DNA from: Isoetes taiwanensis
Lineage: Eukaryota; Streptophyta; Lycopodiopsida; Isoetales; Isoetaceae
Length of the DNA stretch: 64,000 nt
Direction: 5' to 3'
NCBI GenBank assembly: GCA_021234155.1
Contig: JAJEKV010000071.1
Coordinates: forward strand, 7,047,054 to 7,111,053
Part shown: positions 44,219 through 54,353 of the stretch, in pieces
Layout of the letters: each line of letters opens with the position of its first letter
Position numbering within the stretch: the first letter of the stretch is position 1
Translations under genes and position numbers: made by a program
Notes under the pieces: generated by a model
Database searches by the model: none
What the model saw: only the letters and a program-made list of their open reading frames with translations
What the model was told of the DNA's origin: nothing

Positions 44219-45903
44219 GTTGATAAGACCTATAGGGTTGTTTTATGGCCGAGGGTATTTTTCCATCAATCCCTAAATCTAATGGTGTGGATTTGATTGG
44301 CTTAATCGAATGGTAATGATTAAATCTAATGGTGTGTGGATTTGATTGGCTTAATTGATGGTAATGATTTTATTGCAATATTGAAGAAAGAAAAAAGGAG
44401 ATACAAAAAAATGGAAAAGTGAAGGGACAAAAGAAAAGGTATAAAGGGGAAGAGGAAAATAGGGGAAAAATAAATAGATAAAAGGGGGAAGAAGAAAATG
44501 GTGAGGAAAAAAAAGGAAGGGAAAAGGGAAAAAGAAAGGGAAAACAAAGAGGGAGAGAAGAAAGGGCAATGAAGAAAGTTTTAGGAAAGGAGGAAAAGGA
44601 AGGGACAAGGGGTTATAATCATGAAAGGGAAAGGAAAAAGAAAAATGAATGGGAAAGGGAAAAAGGAAGGAAATTTGTGGGCATTTGAAAATTTAAAAAG
44701 GAGATGGCAAAAAGGGAATTGGGAAAAAGTGCTATATATAGGCTTTCTTTTGAGAAAAGGGGAAATCTTGTGCAAACTTGAAAAAGTAAAAAGAAAAAAA
44801 AAAGGAGGTAAACCCGGGAAAGGAAAAAGAAGAAAAGGATGGAGAAAGAGGAAAAGTTGAATATGGAAAAGGTGGCGAAAAGGAAACGAGGACAAATGGA
44901 AATTTAAAAGGGAAAAGGAAAAGAAAAGGCAGAAAAGAAAAAACTTTTCCAAAGGGGGGAGGTTAGGGAAAAAAAAGAAAAATGGGCATGGAAAGGGTTG
45001 AAAAAGAAAGGAATAGAAACACGAGGAAAAATGGGGAAGAGGAAGAGAAAAAAGGGAAAGAACGGTGAGGAGCAAATAAGTGATAGATAAAAAAAGGAAA
45101 AAAAAAGGAGAATGGAGGAAAGGGAAGGAAAAAGGTAGGGGGAAAAAAAAGGGGAAGAGGAAAGGGCCCCTATTTTTTGTCTTCAAAGGGGACAAGGAAA
45201 TGTGGAGAGAAGGGAAGTGATCAAGGCATTCAAAAGATGAAAGAGGAAGAAAACAAAGAATCGCCATTTTACATCTTCGGACCGCAAAGATGCTACATAA
45301 ACTGAGGAAAAGGAGAGAGGGAAATAGGGAAGGGAAGGGTTGAAGGGATTTTTTGCTCGGGAAAAGAGAGAAAAGGGAAAAAGGAAGGAAAAAAGGAAGG
45401 GAAGTTCAAAAAAAAAAGGGGAAATTTGATGAGAAAGAGAAGGGCATGAGCTATCGTGGGAAAGGGAATTTTGCAAAAAACGGGAAGAACTGGGAAAGGA
45501 TAAAGGGAAGGAAAAAAACATTTGACCACATCAAAAAGGGGAAAGGCAAAAAGGATCCCTAGAAGTGGAAAAAAAATTGGAAGGGAATGACTAAAAGGGG
45601 GATAAAAGAAAAGGGGATCCATCAAAAAGCTTAAAACTCAAAAAAATGTACAATGACAAAGGAAAAAGAAAAGTGTGTAGGAAAACATAAAAAATAGGAA
45701 AAGAAAAGGGAAATGCAGAAAAGCAAAAGTGCAATCCCAATGTTGATCCCATACTGGTGCCCAAAATCTCTTATAGCCCAAAGCCGAATTGGGCTTAGTT
45801 TCTATTATTTAAGATTTATAAAAAGGAGCTTTGAACCTTGAACACAAAGAAATAACAATGGTTCCCAACTTATGCACAAAGAACCCTCAAGAAGAATTAC
45901 TAG
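44219..45903 (+). mobile_element. Polypurine Helitron remnant at the unit 5/6 junction
   Basis: The left junction ACCATGTTGA is recognisable, but the expected TCTTATATT head is not; an altered head follows. A 45-50 bp direct duplication (AATCTAATGGTGTG...GGTAATGATT) lies at 44275-44375. Polypurine DNA runs from about 44390 to 45720. The tail reads CCAACTTATGCACAAAGAAC, then GAATTA and CTAG at 45900-45903, followed by TTTTAATGACATAAGG of the next unit. Family and site are therefore clear at the 3' side only. Confidence 0.55.
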
Positions 45904-46089
45904 TTTTAATGACATAAGGATAACCGAGCAATCGCAAAGTTATAGTGTGAGAAATGAGATGGGTTAATCTTGGTCTTCCAACCATCAAACATCACACAAT
46001 GAGAGAGAACAAATGACTAGCCAAATCCTATTAGGTTCCTAAATATTTCAATGATCTAAGAAGAACAGCAAAAGTATTCCACATGCCCC

Positions 46090-46177
46090 GTGGATTGCCA
46101 GAGTGGTTATTGGGCATGACTAGAAATCATCGTAGGGCTTTGTCGCAAATAAACAAAAAATCAAATTATCATCCACG
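46090..46177 (+). tRNA. tRNA-Ser(AGA)-like, unit 6 (damaged)
   Basis: GTGGATTGCCAGAGTGGTTA and TTGGGCATGACTAGAAATCA keep the D arm and AGA anticodon arm. The variable and T arms are replaced by AAATAAACAAAAAATCAAAT, so the B box is gone. ATCCACG closes the acceptor. Confidence 0.5.
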
Positions 46178-46701
46178 CAGTAGGAGCTTTTTCATATTAT
46201 TTTATAGTCCCTATCACAAACCCCCATTCATTAAAATTTAGAGTTTGTCATTCGGATTCCCCACGCTTACTCTTCCACCGGACGCAATATTCTTTTATAT
46301 TAATGCAATTAGCCCCCATTAGGGGAAACAAATGCACTTACCCTTGAAAATGCTTTATTTACACTGGGCACATTCACATGTTAATTTTCAATTTTTTATG
46401 ATATCAAGTTCAAGACATTGAAAATGGCGCCACCGGATTGAGCAAATTTTACGATATGCCTTGGCATAGTTTCATTTGTTTGACTTTGCCTTCTCTTCGA
46501 TTGAGTTTCGCGATGATTAAACATGATTTGGCAAAATCATAGTGTTTGGACTTATTAGAAGAATAACCATTCCTACATCTTATGGCTTAACTATCTTCGT
46601 AGTCATTTTTTTGAGAACAAGGTGGTTTATGAGATGTATTTGAGATGAGATGGTTGTCACTGTGTTGTTAAGAAATAGGATATTCATGACAAGCAATTTG
46701 T

Positions 46702-46782
46702 GCATTGGTGGACTATGTTTAGAATAGTCACCGGAATACGTGTTTGAAGGCACCCGAAGTTCGATCCGACAGACTTTAGCAT
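46702..46782 (+). tRNA. tRNA-Gly-like remnant, unit 6
   Basis: GCATTGGTGGACTATGTTTA and GAATAGTCACC keep the outline of the 5' half, and AGTTCGATCC the B box. The GCC anticodon is not identifiable. The 3' boundary is approximate. Confidence 0.35.
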
Positions 46783-46868
46783 GGAGAAGATTCAATCTTT
46801 CTGAATTTTCCATTTCTGATTATGGCAAGAGCCAAAAAAATATTGAATGGATCAAACAATTGTTTCAC

Positions 46869-47743
46869 AAAGAATGACATAAGAAAAATTGAACTACACC
46901 CCCATGTGCTTGAGCTGCTTTTGAGATGGTTAATCTTGATGAGATCCAACCATCAAAAATAGTACAAGGAGGAGAATAATTTTAAATGAACTTGTCTACC
47001 CTAAATTATTGGCCCGATGAGCTAAGAATAACATGGGCTTATTCCATAGCCTCGGATATTATCATAGAGTGGTTATTGGGCATGGTAGAAATCATGTGGG
47101 CTTTGTGACATTAGGCCCTAAAAATGTTCAAAAAGTTGGTAGGAGCTTTTTCATATTATTTTAATTGTCCCTATCACAGAGGGCTTATAGCAAAAGATTT
47201 AGCAGTTTTAAATGAACTTGTCTACCCCAAAATTATTCCTCCGTAATAGCAATACAACATGGGGTTTAAGCTATAGCCCCCATTATTATCATAGAGCATG
47301 GGCCCGGTGAAGATTCATGTTAATTCATTTCAATTTTAAATGATATTGAAAAGTTGGAAAACGATGATGATTGAGCAAATTAGAGGGCTTATATGCCTTG
47401 GCATAATCATTTGTTTGAACTTGATTGTTTGAAGAACAACCATTCCAAGGACATCAAAATATGTGAGAGAAGTTTGATATTTTTTGTAAACATTGGGAGA
47501 GATTATGAGATGCATTTGATTGAGTTGGTTGTATATGCTTGTTAATTAAGAAGGTATTCATTTGTAAAAATGTGCCAAGATAGGTCTAGTGCTTTTTAGA
47601 ATAAAAAGGTTTGGCCTTTTAGGAAAACCCGATGGATTCAATTGGACATGCCAATAGCTCATCCCGTGATTTGTTCAACTCTTCCAATTTTATTCTTTGG
47701 TGCAAGAGCATAAAAAGAATTTAATGCATTAAACCATGTTGAT
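46869..47743 (+). repeat. Unit 7, degenerate
   Basis: It begins AATGACATAAGAAAAATTGA. A Ser tRNA remnant (GAGTGGTTATTGGGCATG, AGAAATCATGTGGGCTTTG) lies at about 47066-47105. A Gly remnant (GTGCCAAGATAGGTCTAGTG) starts near 47572. Both lack usable anticodon or T arms. The phrase TTTTAAATGAACTTGTCTAC occurs twice (about 46981 and 47207), an internal duplication or misplacement. Confidence 0.5.
47066..47139 (+). tRNA. tRNA-Ser-like remnant, unit 7
   Basis: The D-arm end and most of the anticodon arm remain (GGGCATGGTAGAAATCATGT, with CTA of the loop shortened). The 5' acceptor and whole T arm are lost, although GTAGGAGCTTTTTC follows as after the other Ser copies. Confidence 0.35.
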
Positions 47744-47934
47744 AATAATGACAATTGGAAAATCGAGAACCGATTGCACCATAACGTCCGCTGCAAAAAT
47801 GAGATCTGCGGCTCTTGCTCTTCCAACCATCAAACATTCACAATGACCATGGAACAAATGACTAGCCAAATCCTATCCTCCTAAATATTTTAATGATTAG
47901 TAAAATGAAATGGAAGCTTATTTCACATGCCGCC

Positions 47935-48015
47935 GCTTTGCATTTGTAGTGGTTATTGGGCATGACTGGAAATCGAATGTGGGCTTTGCTCACATAGGTT
48001 CAATCCCATCATCCA
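47935..48015 (+). tRNA. tRNA-Ser-like remnant, unit 8
   Basis: GTGGTTATTGGGCATGACTG plus GAAATCGAATGTGGGCTTTG keeps the central part, with the anticodon loop changed to CTGGAAA (anticodon would read GGA). The acceptor 5' strand is not recognisable. B box is GGTTCAATCCC. Confidence 0.4.
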
Positions 48016-48448
48016 GGGTATTGTTGAAGCTTTTTCATATTATTTTATAGTCCCTAAACATCGCCTTCCATTGATTAATATTTAGAGTTTGTCATAACTT
48101 GTTGTTCACCTCTTGAAGAAGGATAAGTCCTTAATATTCTAGAGTTTATGATAGCCCCATTAGTGGCACACCAATGCTTGAACATTGTCAAAACTCATTC
48201 AGATGGAGAATTCTTTCACCATTTTATGATATCAAGTTCAAGCATGGAAAAACACGATAGATCGGAGCAAATCTTGTTTTTATGCCTTGGAATAATCATT
48301 TGTTTGACCTTATTAGAAGAACAACCATTTACACCTTATAAGACGACCTCATATTTTTTGAGAATTGGATTATGAGATGCATTTGATTGAGTTGGTTGTA
48401 TGTGCTTGTTAATTAAGAAGGTATTCATTTGTATTACGAACCATTTGT

Positions 48449-48543
48449 GCATTGGTGGTCTAGTGGTAGAATAGTACCGGGATACAAAGGCTATATGCCC
48501 AAAGCACTCAACCTTAGTTCGCCAATTCTCTTTAAAAAATGCA
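48449..48543 (+). tRNA. tRNA-Gly-like remnant, unit 8
   Basis: The 5' half GCATTGGTGGTCTAGTGGTA and GAATAGTACC is perfect. The rest is replaced and only AGTTCGCCAAT and a final GCA recall the 3' half. Not foldable as a tRNA. Confidence 0.4.
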
Positions 48544-48604
48544 TCCATGAATGGTTCAACGCCAAAGAAATTTTGTTCTTCGGCTAGGAACCATCATTCA
48601 ATTA

Positions 48605-49837
48605 AATTGGGATTATGTCTATTCTAAAAATCACAGCAGTATAAGTCTTTTATTGACCATTATATTGAATTAACCACACATATACCGGATATGCCCAGTT
48701 CATTTTGGACTAGGAAGGGTTTGCATTTAGTGTTGAACCCAAAAAGGGCATTCAAATAGGGGATTTAGAAGACCCATGAATGAAAGGGGAATGTTGGAAG
48801 GCAAAAAAGTGGTAAAAGGGAAAGGGAAAATTAAAGGACCATGGTTGAGATGGAAAAGCGGAAGATTTATAAGGGGAAATTTTAGAAGGGGCATGGGAAA
48901 AGAGAAAGAGATTGCACAAAAGGGTAGATGAAGTGGTTCAAATGGCATAAAGGGCAAGAGTGCATGGGAAAAGGGTGCATTATAAGGGAAACATAAATGG
49001 GAAAACTAAAAGAGAGGGAAAAGAAAAGGAAGGGAGAAGGATAATGGAAAATCATGAATAAAAAAAGGCTCGGATTCCATAAAGGCATGGAAAGAGAGAA
49101 AGGAAATGGAAAAAGGAAAACGGGAAGGGAAAATAAAAGGGAAAGAAGAAAAGAAAGGAAAGATTTCTAGAACAAAGGGAGAGAAAGGGTGAGGAAATGA
49201 GGAAAAGGAAAGGAAAAGAATGACCAAATAGGGAAGATGAAGAGAATGGAAAAAGGGAAAGAAAAGGGCATGGGAAAAGGCAATTTCATGGAATAGAAAT
49301 TTATAGGGAGAAAGGGGAATTGCCATTTTAGAAAATACAAACAAAGGGAAGAGAAAAGGAATGGGGAAAAACCATACATATAATGTAAAAAAGGGAAGGG
49401 AAAGAAGGCAACCAAAAAGCTATAAGAAAAGAAAATATAGGAAAAAGAGGTGAGAAAAGAAAAGGGAAATTTCATATTCAAACGAAAAAATGAAGAGAAA
49501 AATTTCACGAGAGACATATAAGAACAAAAAGGGTGGGGTTCCCTTTCTAGAAGGAAAGGGAAAGGGAGGGGGAAAGAAACGAGAAAAGTGGTATGGAAAA
49601 AGGGAAAGAGGGAAAGTGTTTGAAAGCAGAAAAAATGGAAGGGAAAGCCAACAAAAAAAGGAAATTTCATGCAAAGACTAACAAAATGAAACATGCATGA
49701 GAAAAGACAAAAGGAAAATATTGAGAAAAAGAGGAAAGTGAAATGGATATAGGAAAAAGAAAAGAGAAAGGAATTGGGCTTTTCTCATTGTGACCCAAAA
49801 CATTTGATTATGCCTTAACTTATCCACCATTACCTAG
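48605..49837 (+). mobile_element. Polypurine Helitron remnant at the right edge of the array
   Basis: No clear TC head was found. Purine-rich DNA runs from about 48725 to 49780. It is followed by GGGCTTTTCTCATTGTGACC, AAAACATTTGATTATGCC, TTAACTTATCCACCATTAC and CTAG at 49834-49837, the family tail with the hairpin largely lost. The base after CTAG is G, not T. It follows unit 8, so it may occupy the same junction as the other array Helitrons. Confidence 0.5.
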
Positions 49838-50192
49838 GTAATCCATAAAATGTTGACTAAAGAATAGTCAAATATCTTTTCATCTAGTCTATTGACAATT
49901 GGTATGAATGAAGTGCACATGATTACTAACATAAATAATCATCTATTTATTGGCAATCATGGTATCAAAACATGCACTATATGGGATGCGTGTTTTTGGC
50001 CTCAAAAGTGGAACGAGGCCCTAAACTAGTTGTTTATTCACATTCTGGCTAGTGGAACTCCAACCACAAATACCTTCCTTTATACTTGCACATAGTGTTG
50101 ATCAGGGCAGTTTAGGTTCTCTTTTTGTACAATATGTCTTTCAAGGTAATGGAGGTCGTTTTATGTAGCTTTAGAGGATTTTAGTATGTACA
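49838..50192. other. Spacer between two Helitrons
   Basis: AT-rich sequence with no recognisable gene, RNA or repeat. Confidence 0.35.
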
Positions 50193-51052
50193 CTAATACT
50201 TGATGCCAAAGATTCTTTGGGCATAAGTTAAGAACATGTAAATGATGTTCTAGAGAACGATGAGACGCCCTAACTGTTTGGCTTTAGAATCAATAAGCAT
50301 CTCTGCACTTACCAAGGACCTTTTCTTCAGTCATTAATCATTGACAAAATAATAACGTTAATATTCCTCCATGTTGCAATAAAGTATTATGATAATTTTC
50401 TTGACCTTAGGAAGTTATTGAATTCAATCCACTTTAAGGGTACACAATATAAAGTATTCTCATTGGTTTTCAATTGTTGCATAGCTTCTATTATCACCTT
50501 ATTTCTTGTGAGCTAGATGTGGGTATTAGAACTTGGTTCTTGGTTGTCAAGGTTTGACAATTGCTAGATATGGCAACATAAGGATATTTCTTTCTTTGGT
50601 TACAATGCATGAGCTAGAAACTTATAAATAATATGCGCGAACAAACGATCATGAATGTCTTGAAAGTATGTAGCACAAAACCACGAATAAGAATCAAATG
50701 GGATCAAATTACATCGAACAAAAGTTGTCAACCATTGTTGAACATACATATCCTACACTTATTTCTTACAAAAATATGCATTGAAATACTGCTGCAAAAG
50801 AGAGACATTGAAACGCAACATGTCTAAATCAACGTATGATAGTCACCTATGGTCATAAATAATTGCACAAAACTTGGTTGAATAGCAAGTAAAATACAAT
50901 AGTTTGCCCTCTAAATTGTAAGATCAAGGTTCCATGTTCCACAACAAAACCCTCATCAGGTTTGCTTGAATAGGTTCTAGCAACCTTTTCACGATGTATA
51001 GATTTCTGAAGCAACCTTTCCATGATATATTCAAAGCACAGGAATGATCATT

Positions 51053-51280
51053 GGACATTTGTGCCTTGGATATGCCAAGGTCAACTCAGTTCATGTAGCT
51101 CTTTGCATCTGCAAATGACGACTCCTCTTGCACAGTGCTACGTGGTCATGGCATACTATTATCATCACTTTTGAAATGGTCATTAGACATTTGTGCCTTG
51201 GATATGCAAAGGTCAACTCAGTTCATGTAGCCAGTGCAGTCCAATGCTTTGCATCTGCAAATGACTCCTCCTCTGGATCA
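51053..51280 (-). repeat. Direct duplication, ~132 bp apart
   Basis: ATTTGTGCCTTGGATATGC, AAGGTCAACTCAGTTCATGT and CTTTGCATCTGCAAATGAC occur at about 51057-51119 and 51189-51265. On the minus strand the second copy includes a frame with KFDPEEESFADAKHWTAL (about 51285-51230), which may be an exon. The first copy lacks part of it. Confidence 0.6.
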
Positions 51281-51636
51281 AACTTGTAGTTGTAGTTGAC
51301 TATTAAGAAGAAAACGTGAAGAACAGAATTTAAATAGAAATTGTATATCATAGATACTTGCATAATTTGTGCCTCCAACTGGTATAGCTTTTGGGGTATA
51401 AGAAAAACATGTAATAAAATGTATCCATATTGGATATTGACATCAAAGTCGATCTGTTGTACCAACTCTATACTGGCTGCACAGTCATCTCAAACATTTG
51501 ATTTGTAGGTACACTAACACAAACCATTTCTAGCAGACAGTAACAAATACGGAGGCATTATAGAGGAAGCATGAGGCGCAAATAATCCAAGACGCATAGA
51601 AAGAAGAACTATGGAGGAATTGCATAAAAGAAGTCC

Positions 51637-51926
51637 CATGCGCTTATAAGAATCTGAAACCCTCAAAGTAGGTCTTGCTTCTGGCCTAGCGCCATCATTG
51701 TTGTTGCACACTATCTTTTCTGTTGGCTCTCTTGATTGTACACATGGAATAAATACTTCTTAACTAACGCATGGCATAACTGTGCGCTTATAAGAATCTG
51801 AAAACTTAGTGCTGCCTAACCCTCAATCTGCTGCTGGCCCAGTGCCATCATTGTTGTTACAGGCTATCTTTTCTGTTGGATCTCTTGATTTTACACATGG
51901 AATAAACACTTCTTAACTAAATGCAT
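51637..51926. repeat. Two-copy ~145 bp tandem duplication
   Basis: GCTTATAAGAATCTGAAA, GCCATCATTGTTGTT, TATCTTTTCTGTTGG, TCTCTTGATT and ACACATGGAATAAA occur in the same order in both halves (about 51639-51768 and 51785-51926). Confidence 0.65.
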
Positions 51927-52749
51927 GAGATGACCACAATTGGACAAATTTGAGAAGCAAAGAATGACAATAAACCACTCATGCTGGCCATAGCTTGTAA
52001 GCTCTGATATTGGTGTTCTTTAGTTTTGATGCTTGAGCACAAGACCCTATAATGGGAAGCACTGAACGTTATAGTTGCAGCATAATATAATTTTCTTAAA
52101 TATCAGCATTTTCCTTATCCATTTCAAGACATGAGAGGAGCGACATCTGAACAACATGCACAACAAAGGAAGCAACACCTTTCTATAATCTATAATTGCA
52201 TAGAGATAAAGGAAGTCATGGACTCCAGAAACGGCCAAAAAATAGTATGCATGTGCCTTAGAACTTATTGGCCTTGAACGCAGATAAGGGGGAAAGCAAT
52301 GCTCACTCAGGTCAAAATCCAACCCATCCCATGCAATAAATTGCATACATGAGCTCATACAGAAACAGGTTGAATAGAAAATTTAATAAGAATTGAATCC
52401 AAATGACGCTTTGTGGATAATTATCTCTGTAATCAATCTAGAGAAAATAAAGAGGAAAAGTACCATGAGGTTGACGTATACTTCCTTGGCATCTTATCGT
52501 CAACAACTTCTTGCTAAGCGACTCACTGCAGTTTTGCAAGAAATCCCCACAGCTGATTAAGGCATGAAGCTTCTGGAGGTCAGGTTGCCAATCTCCAGCT
52601 TTGAAAGCTTGAGGTTGTTATGGACGAATAACAACCAATTGCCTGCCCTATAACAATCCGTAAATCAGGCAGTAAACAAAAAATGAAACAAAAAATGCTG
52701 CCTACCTTATGTCAACATTCCACCAAACATTTACAATCCAATAGAATCC

Positions 52750-53091
52750 CTAGAAACTTGTGACTCTGAACTTGTAATAGAAGCTGGATTGTAATAGAAA
52801 CTTGTAATAGAAGCCGGATTTGGGGTGACACCAGACAAAGAAGAAGGAGCTGGATTTGCAGGCAAACCAGCCAAGCCGCTCACTACAATTTTGCAAGAAA
52901 TCACCACAGTGATAAAGCGCATGAAGCCGAGCGTGCCTATGTGTATCAAATTTGTTACAACGAATTTTACAGACAGTCTGGTGTTCTGGCAGATGATTGA
53001 TTAGGAATCTTGAAACTACTTGCAATTGCCTTCTACTTTTAATTGTATAGCTATTCTCTGTCCAAGTGTGTCCATCCATTGTGTCTATATT
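52750..53091 (-). pseudogene. Exon-like open segment, unidentified
   Basis: On the minus strand, after a TGTAACAG acceptor at 53092-53099, a frame stays open for over 110 codons. It starts NIDTMDGHTWTENSYTIKSR and includes VCKIRCNKFDTHRHARLHAL followed by YHCGDFLQNCSERLGW. Several Cys and His residues are present, but no spacing I can assign to a known zinc fold. A related block (TTTTGCAAGAAATCCCCACA on the plus strand) recurs near 52534, so part of this exon was duplicated. It lies inside the Helitron at 50193-54712 and may be captured. Product unknown. Confidence 0.3.
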
Positions 53092-53974
53092 CTGTAACAA
53101 CAATAAATACAAATAACTATGAATGAAAAAAAAAAGGTTAGTTTATGTCCATTTAAACAATCCTATAGTTCCAAACCAAGCCAGATGTGTGTGCAGAAAG
53201 TGCACAAACATCCCTGCTGCTCCATTACCAGACATCTGGCTGCTATTGTTATAGCAGCTAATCCCCCTTGCCGGTTCCTTGATCATCTTTGATCTTTCTC
53301 TAACCAAGGGAGTAAAGAAAACACTTATACAAAGAGAGATTCTTTCAATTTTGGAGTTACCATTTCCTTCTTTGGGTCACAACATTAGAATGAGCTTATC
53401 TCTAGGACGAAAAATATTTGGTTCCCAATTGGTTCTTTGCTTGTGTCATCATAATGGACATATATTGAGCCTATACCTCTGAGGTTTGCAACGACTGATT
53501 TGCGTGGTTTGCATGGCTCCATGTAGCTATAAGATTAGCTGCCTTCGTGATTCTGCAAATTCAGCCTGCTGCAATAATTAGCAAGATATAAAGGAAAAGT
53601 TTAAAGGAATTCCAAGTGGTGCATGCTTGAGAAGAAATTAGATGTGCAATGACAGTAGCTAGTTCGTTGTAATATAACATATGTTGTTATGCCTTACATT
53701 TTCAAATTAATTGCAATATTAAGCTAGATGAGAGTGCTGTACCTTTGCACTGTGATAGATAAAGCAGTAAGTGTTTTGTAGCCTTAAGTTGGTCCAAAGA
53801 GAAAACTGACTTCTCTGGGCAGGAAAAGGTTCAACGACTGGCAATAAGCTTTTTGAAGAGGTCCCAATGAACCCTGAAACAATATCTGCATTATCAAGAT
53901 ATAAGCATAAACCCTGCATCTGAAGCATCTAAAGGAGGAAAAGATATAGAAATTTGAAACAATGCATACTTACC
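53092..53974. other. Interior of the large Helitron, mostly unassigned
   Basis: A 67-codon plus-strand frame at 53279-53482 and a minus-strand exon-like segment at 53755-53905 (ends HSAK before a GTACAG donor-like site) are open but unidentified. The remainder is AT-rich intron-like sequence. Confidence 0.3.
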
Positions 53975-54353
53975 AAGTTGTCTCCCGAATTGGTAAATGA
54001 TCTGCTTTCATAATATGATTGCCATCTAAAACGCATGCAACTTCCACATCTTGTATGAATGGTATTTAAGCGTGCTTAACATTGCCTGTCTATTGTCAGA
54101 TGTCTAGCCTAGAAACTTAGCACCATGACCATCTGTCTCACCATGACCATCTGCCAGAATTACCTTAAGCACACAACGAACTCTGCGTCTCATATAGCTC
54201 ACCATTTACCATTGCTGAGGAATTTGATGCTTGGACTGTGGAGCAAGAGATCCAAGCCCGAAAAAGAAAAAACACAATAATAAAGGAGCTCACATCGCTG
54301 TTGAAGAGGACGGCTCCTTTGAAAACTACAAAACGCCTGCCCATTTTCGCCAT
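53975..54353 (-). pseudogene. 5' exons of an unidentified gene (fragment) inside Helitron
   Basis: On the minus strand an ATG at 54353 opens MAKMGRRFVVFKGAVLFNSD, ending in phase 0 at 54294 before a GTGAGC donor. A 26 nt exon follows at 54235-54210 (SKHQIPQQ plus two bases), after a TTGCTCCACAG acceptor and before GTAAAT. A third open segment at about 54052-53975 reads GSCMRFRWQSYYESRSFTNS plus GDNL before GTAAGT, but its acceptor phase does not fit without a stop. Further open sequence lies at 53755-53905. The first exon has a basic, hydrophobic N-terminus, without a clear signal peptide. I do not recognise the family. Confidence 0.35.

Larger units (their letters stand above)
45904..46868 (+). 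repeat. Unit 6, degenerate
   Basis: Unit order is preserved (AATGACATAAGGATAACCGA, CCAAATCCTAT, Ser tRNA remnant, TTTTATAGTCCCTATCACA, ATTCACATGTTAATT, TTGGCATAGTTTCATTTGTT, Gly tRNA remnant). Many small insertions and replacements lie between the landmarks. Confidence 0.55.
33718..48604 (+). repeat. Tandem array of ~0.8 kb tRNA-Ser/tRNA-Gly units interrupted by Helitrons
   Basis: About eight units in the same orientation start at TAATGACATAAGGATAA and end near ATTAAACCATGTTGA. Approximate positions are U1 33718-34547, U2 36799-37582, U3 37583-38215 plus 40528-40722, U4 42241-43353, U5 43354-44218, U6 45904-46868, U7 46869-47743 and U8 47744-48604. Each has CCAAATCCTATCCTCCTAAA, the Ser tRNA, TTTTATAGTCCCTATCACA, TTGCCTTGGCATAATCATTT-like sequence, TTAATTAAGAAGGTATTCAT and then the Gly tRNA. 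U1-U3 are well preserved. U4-U8 carry many replaced blocks. Confidence 0.8.
47744..48604 (+). repeat. Unit 8, moderately preserved
   Basis: It begins TAATAATGACAATTGG directly after CCATGTTGA of unit 7, another uninterrupted junction. It keeps CCAAATCCTATCCTCC, a damaged Ser tRNA, TTTTATAGTCCCTA, GGCACACCAATGCTTG, GGAATAATCATTTG and TTAATTAAGAAGGTATTCAT, then the Gly remnant. It ends in a scrambled segment near 48600. Confidence 0.6.
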
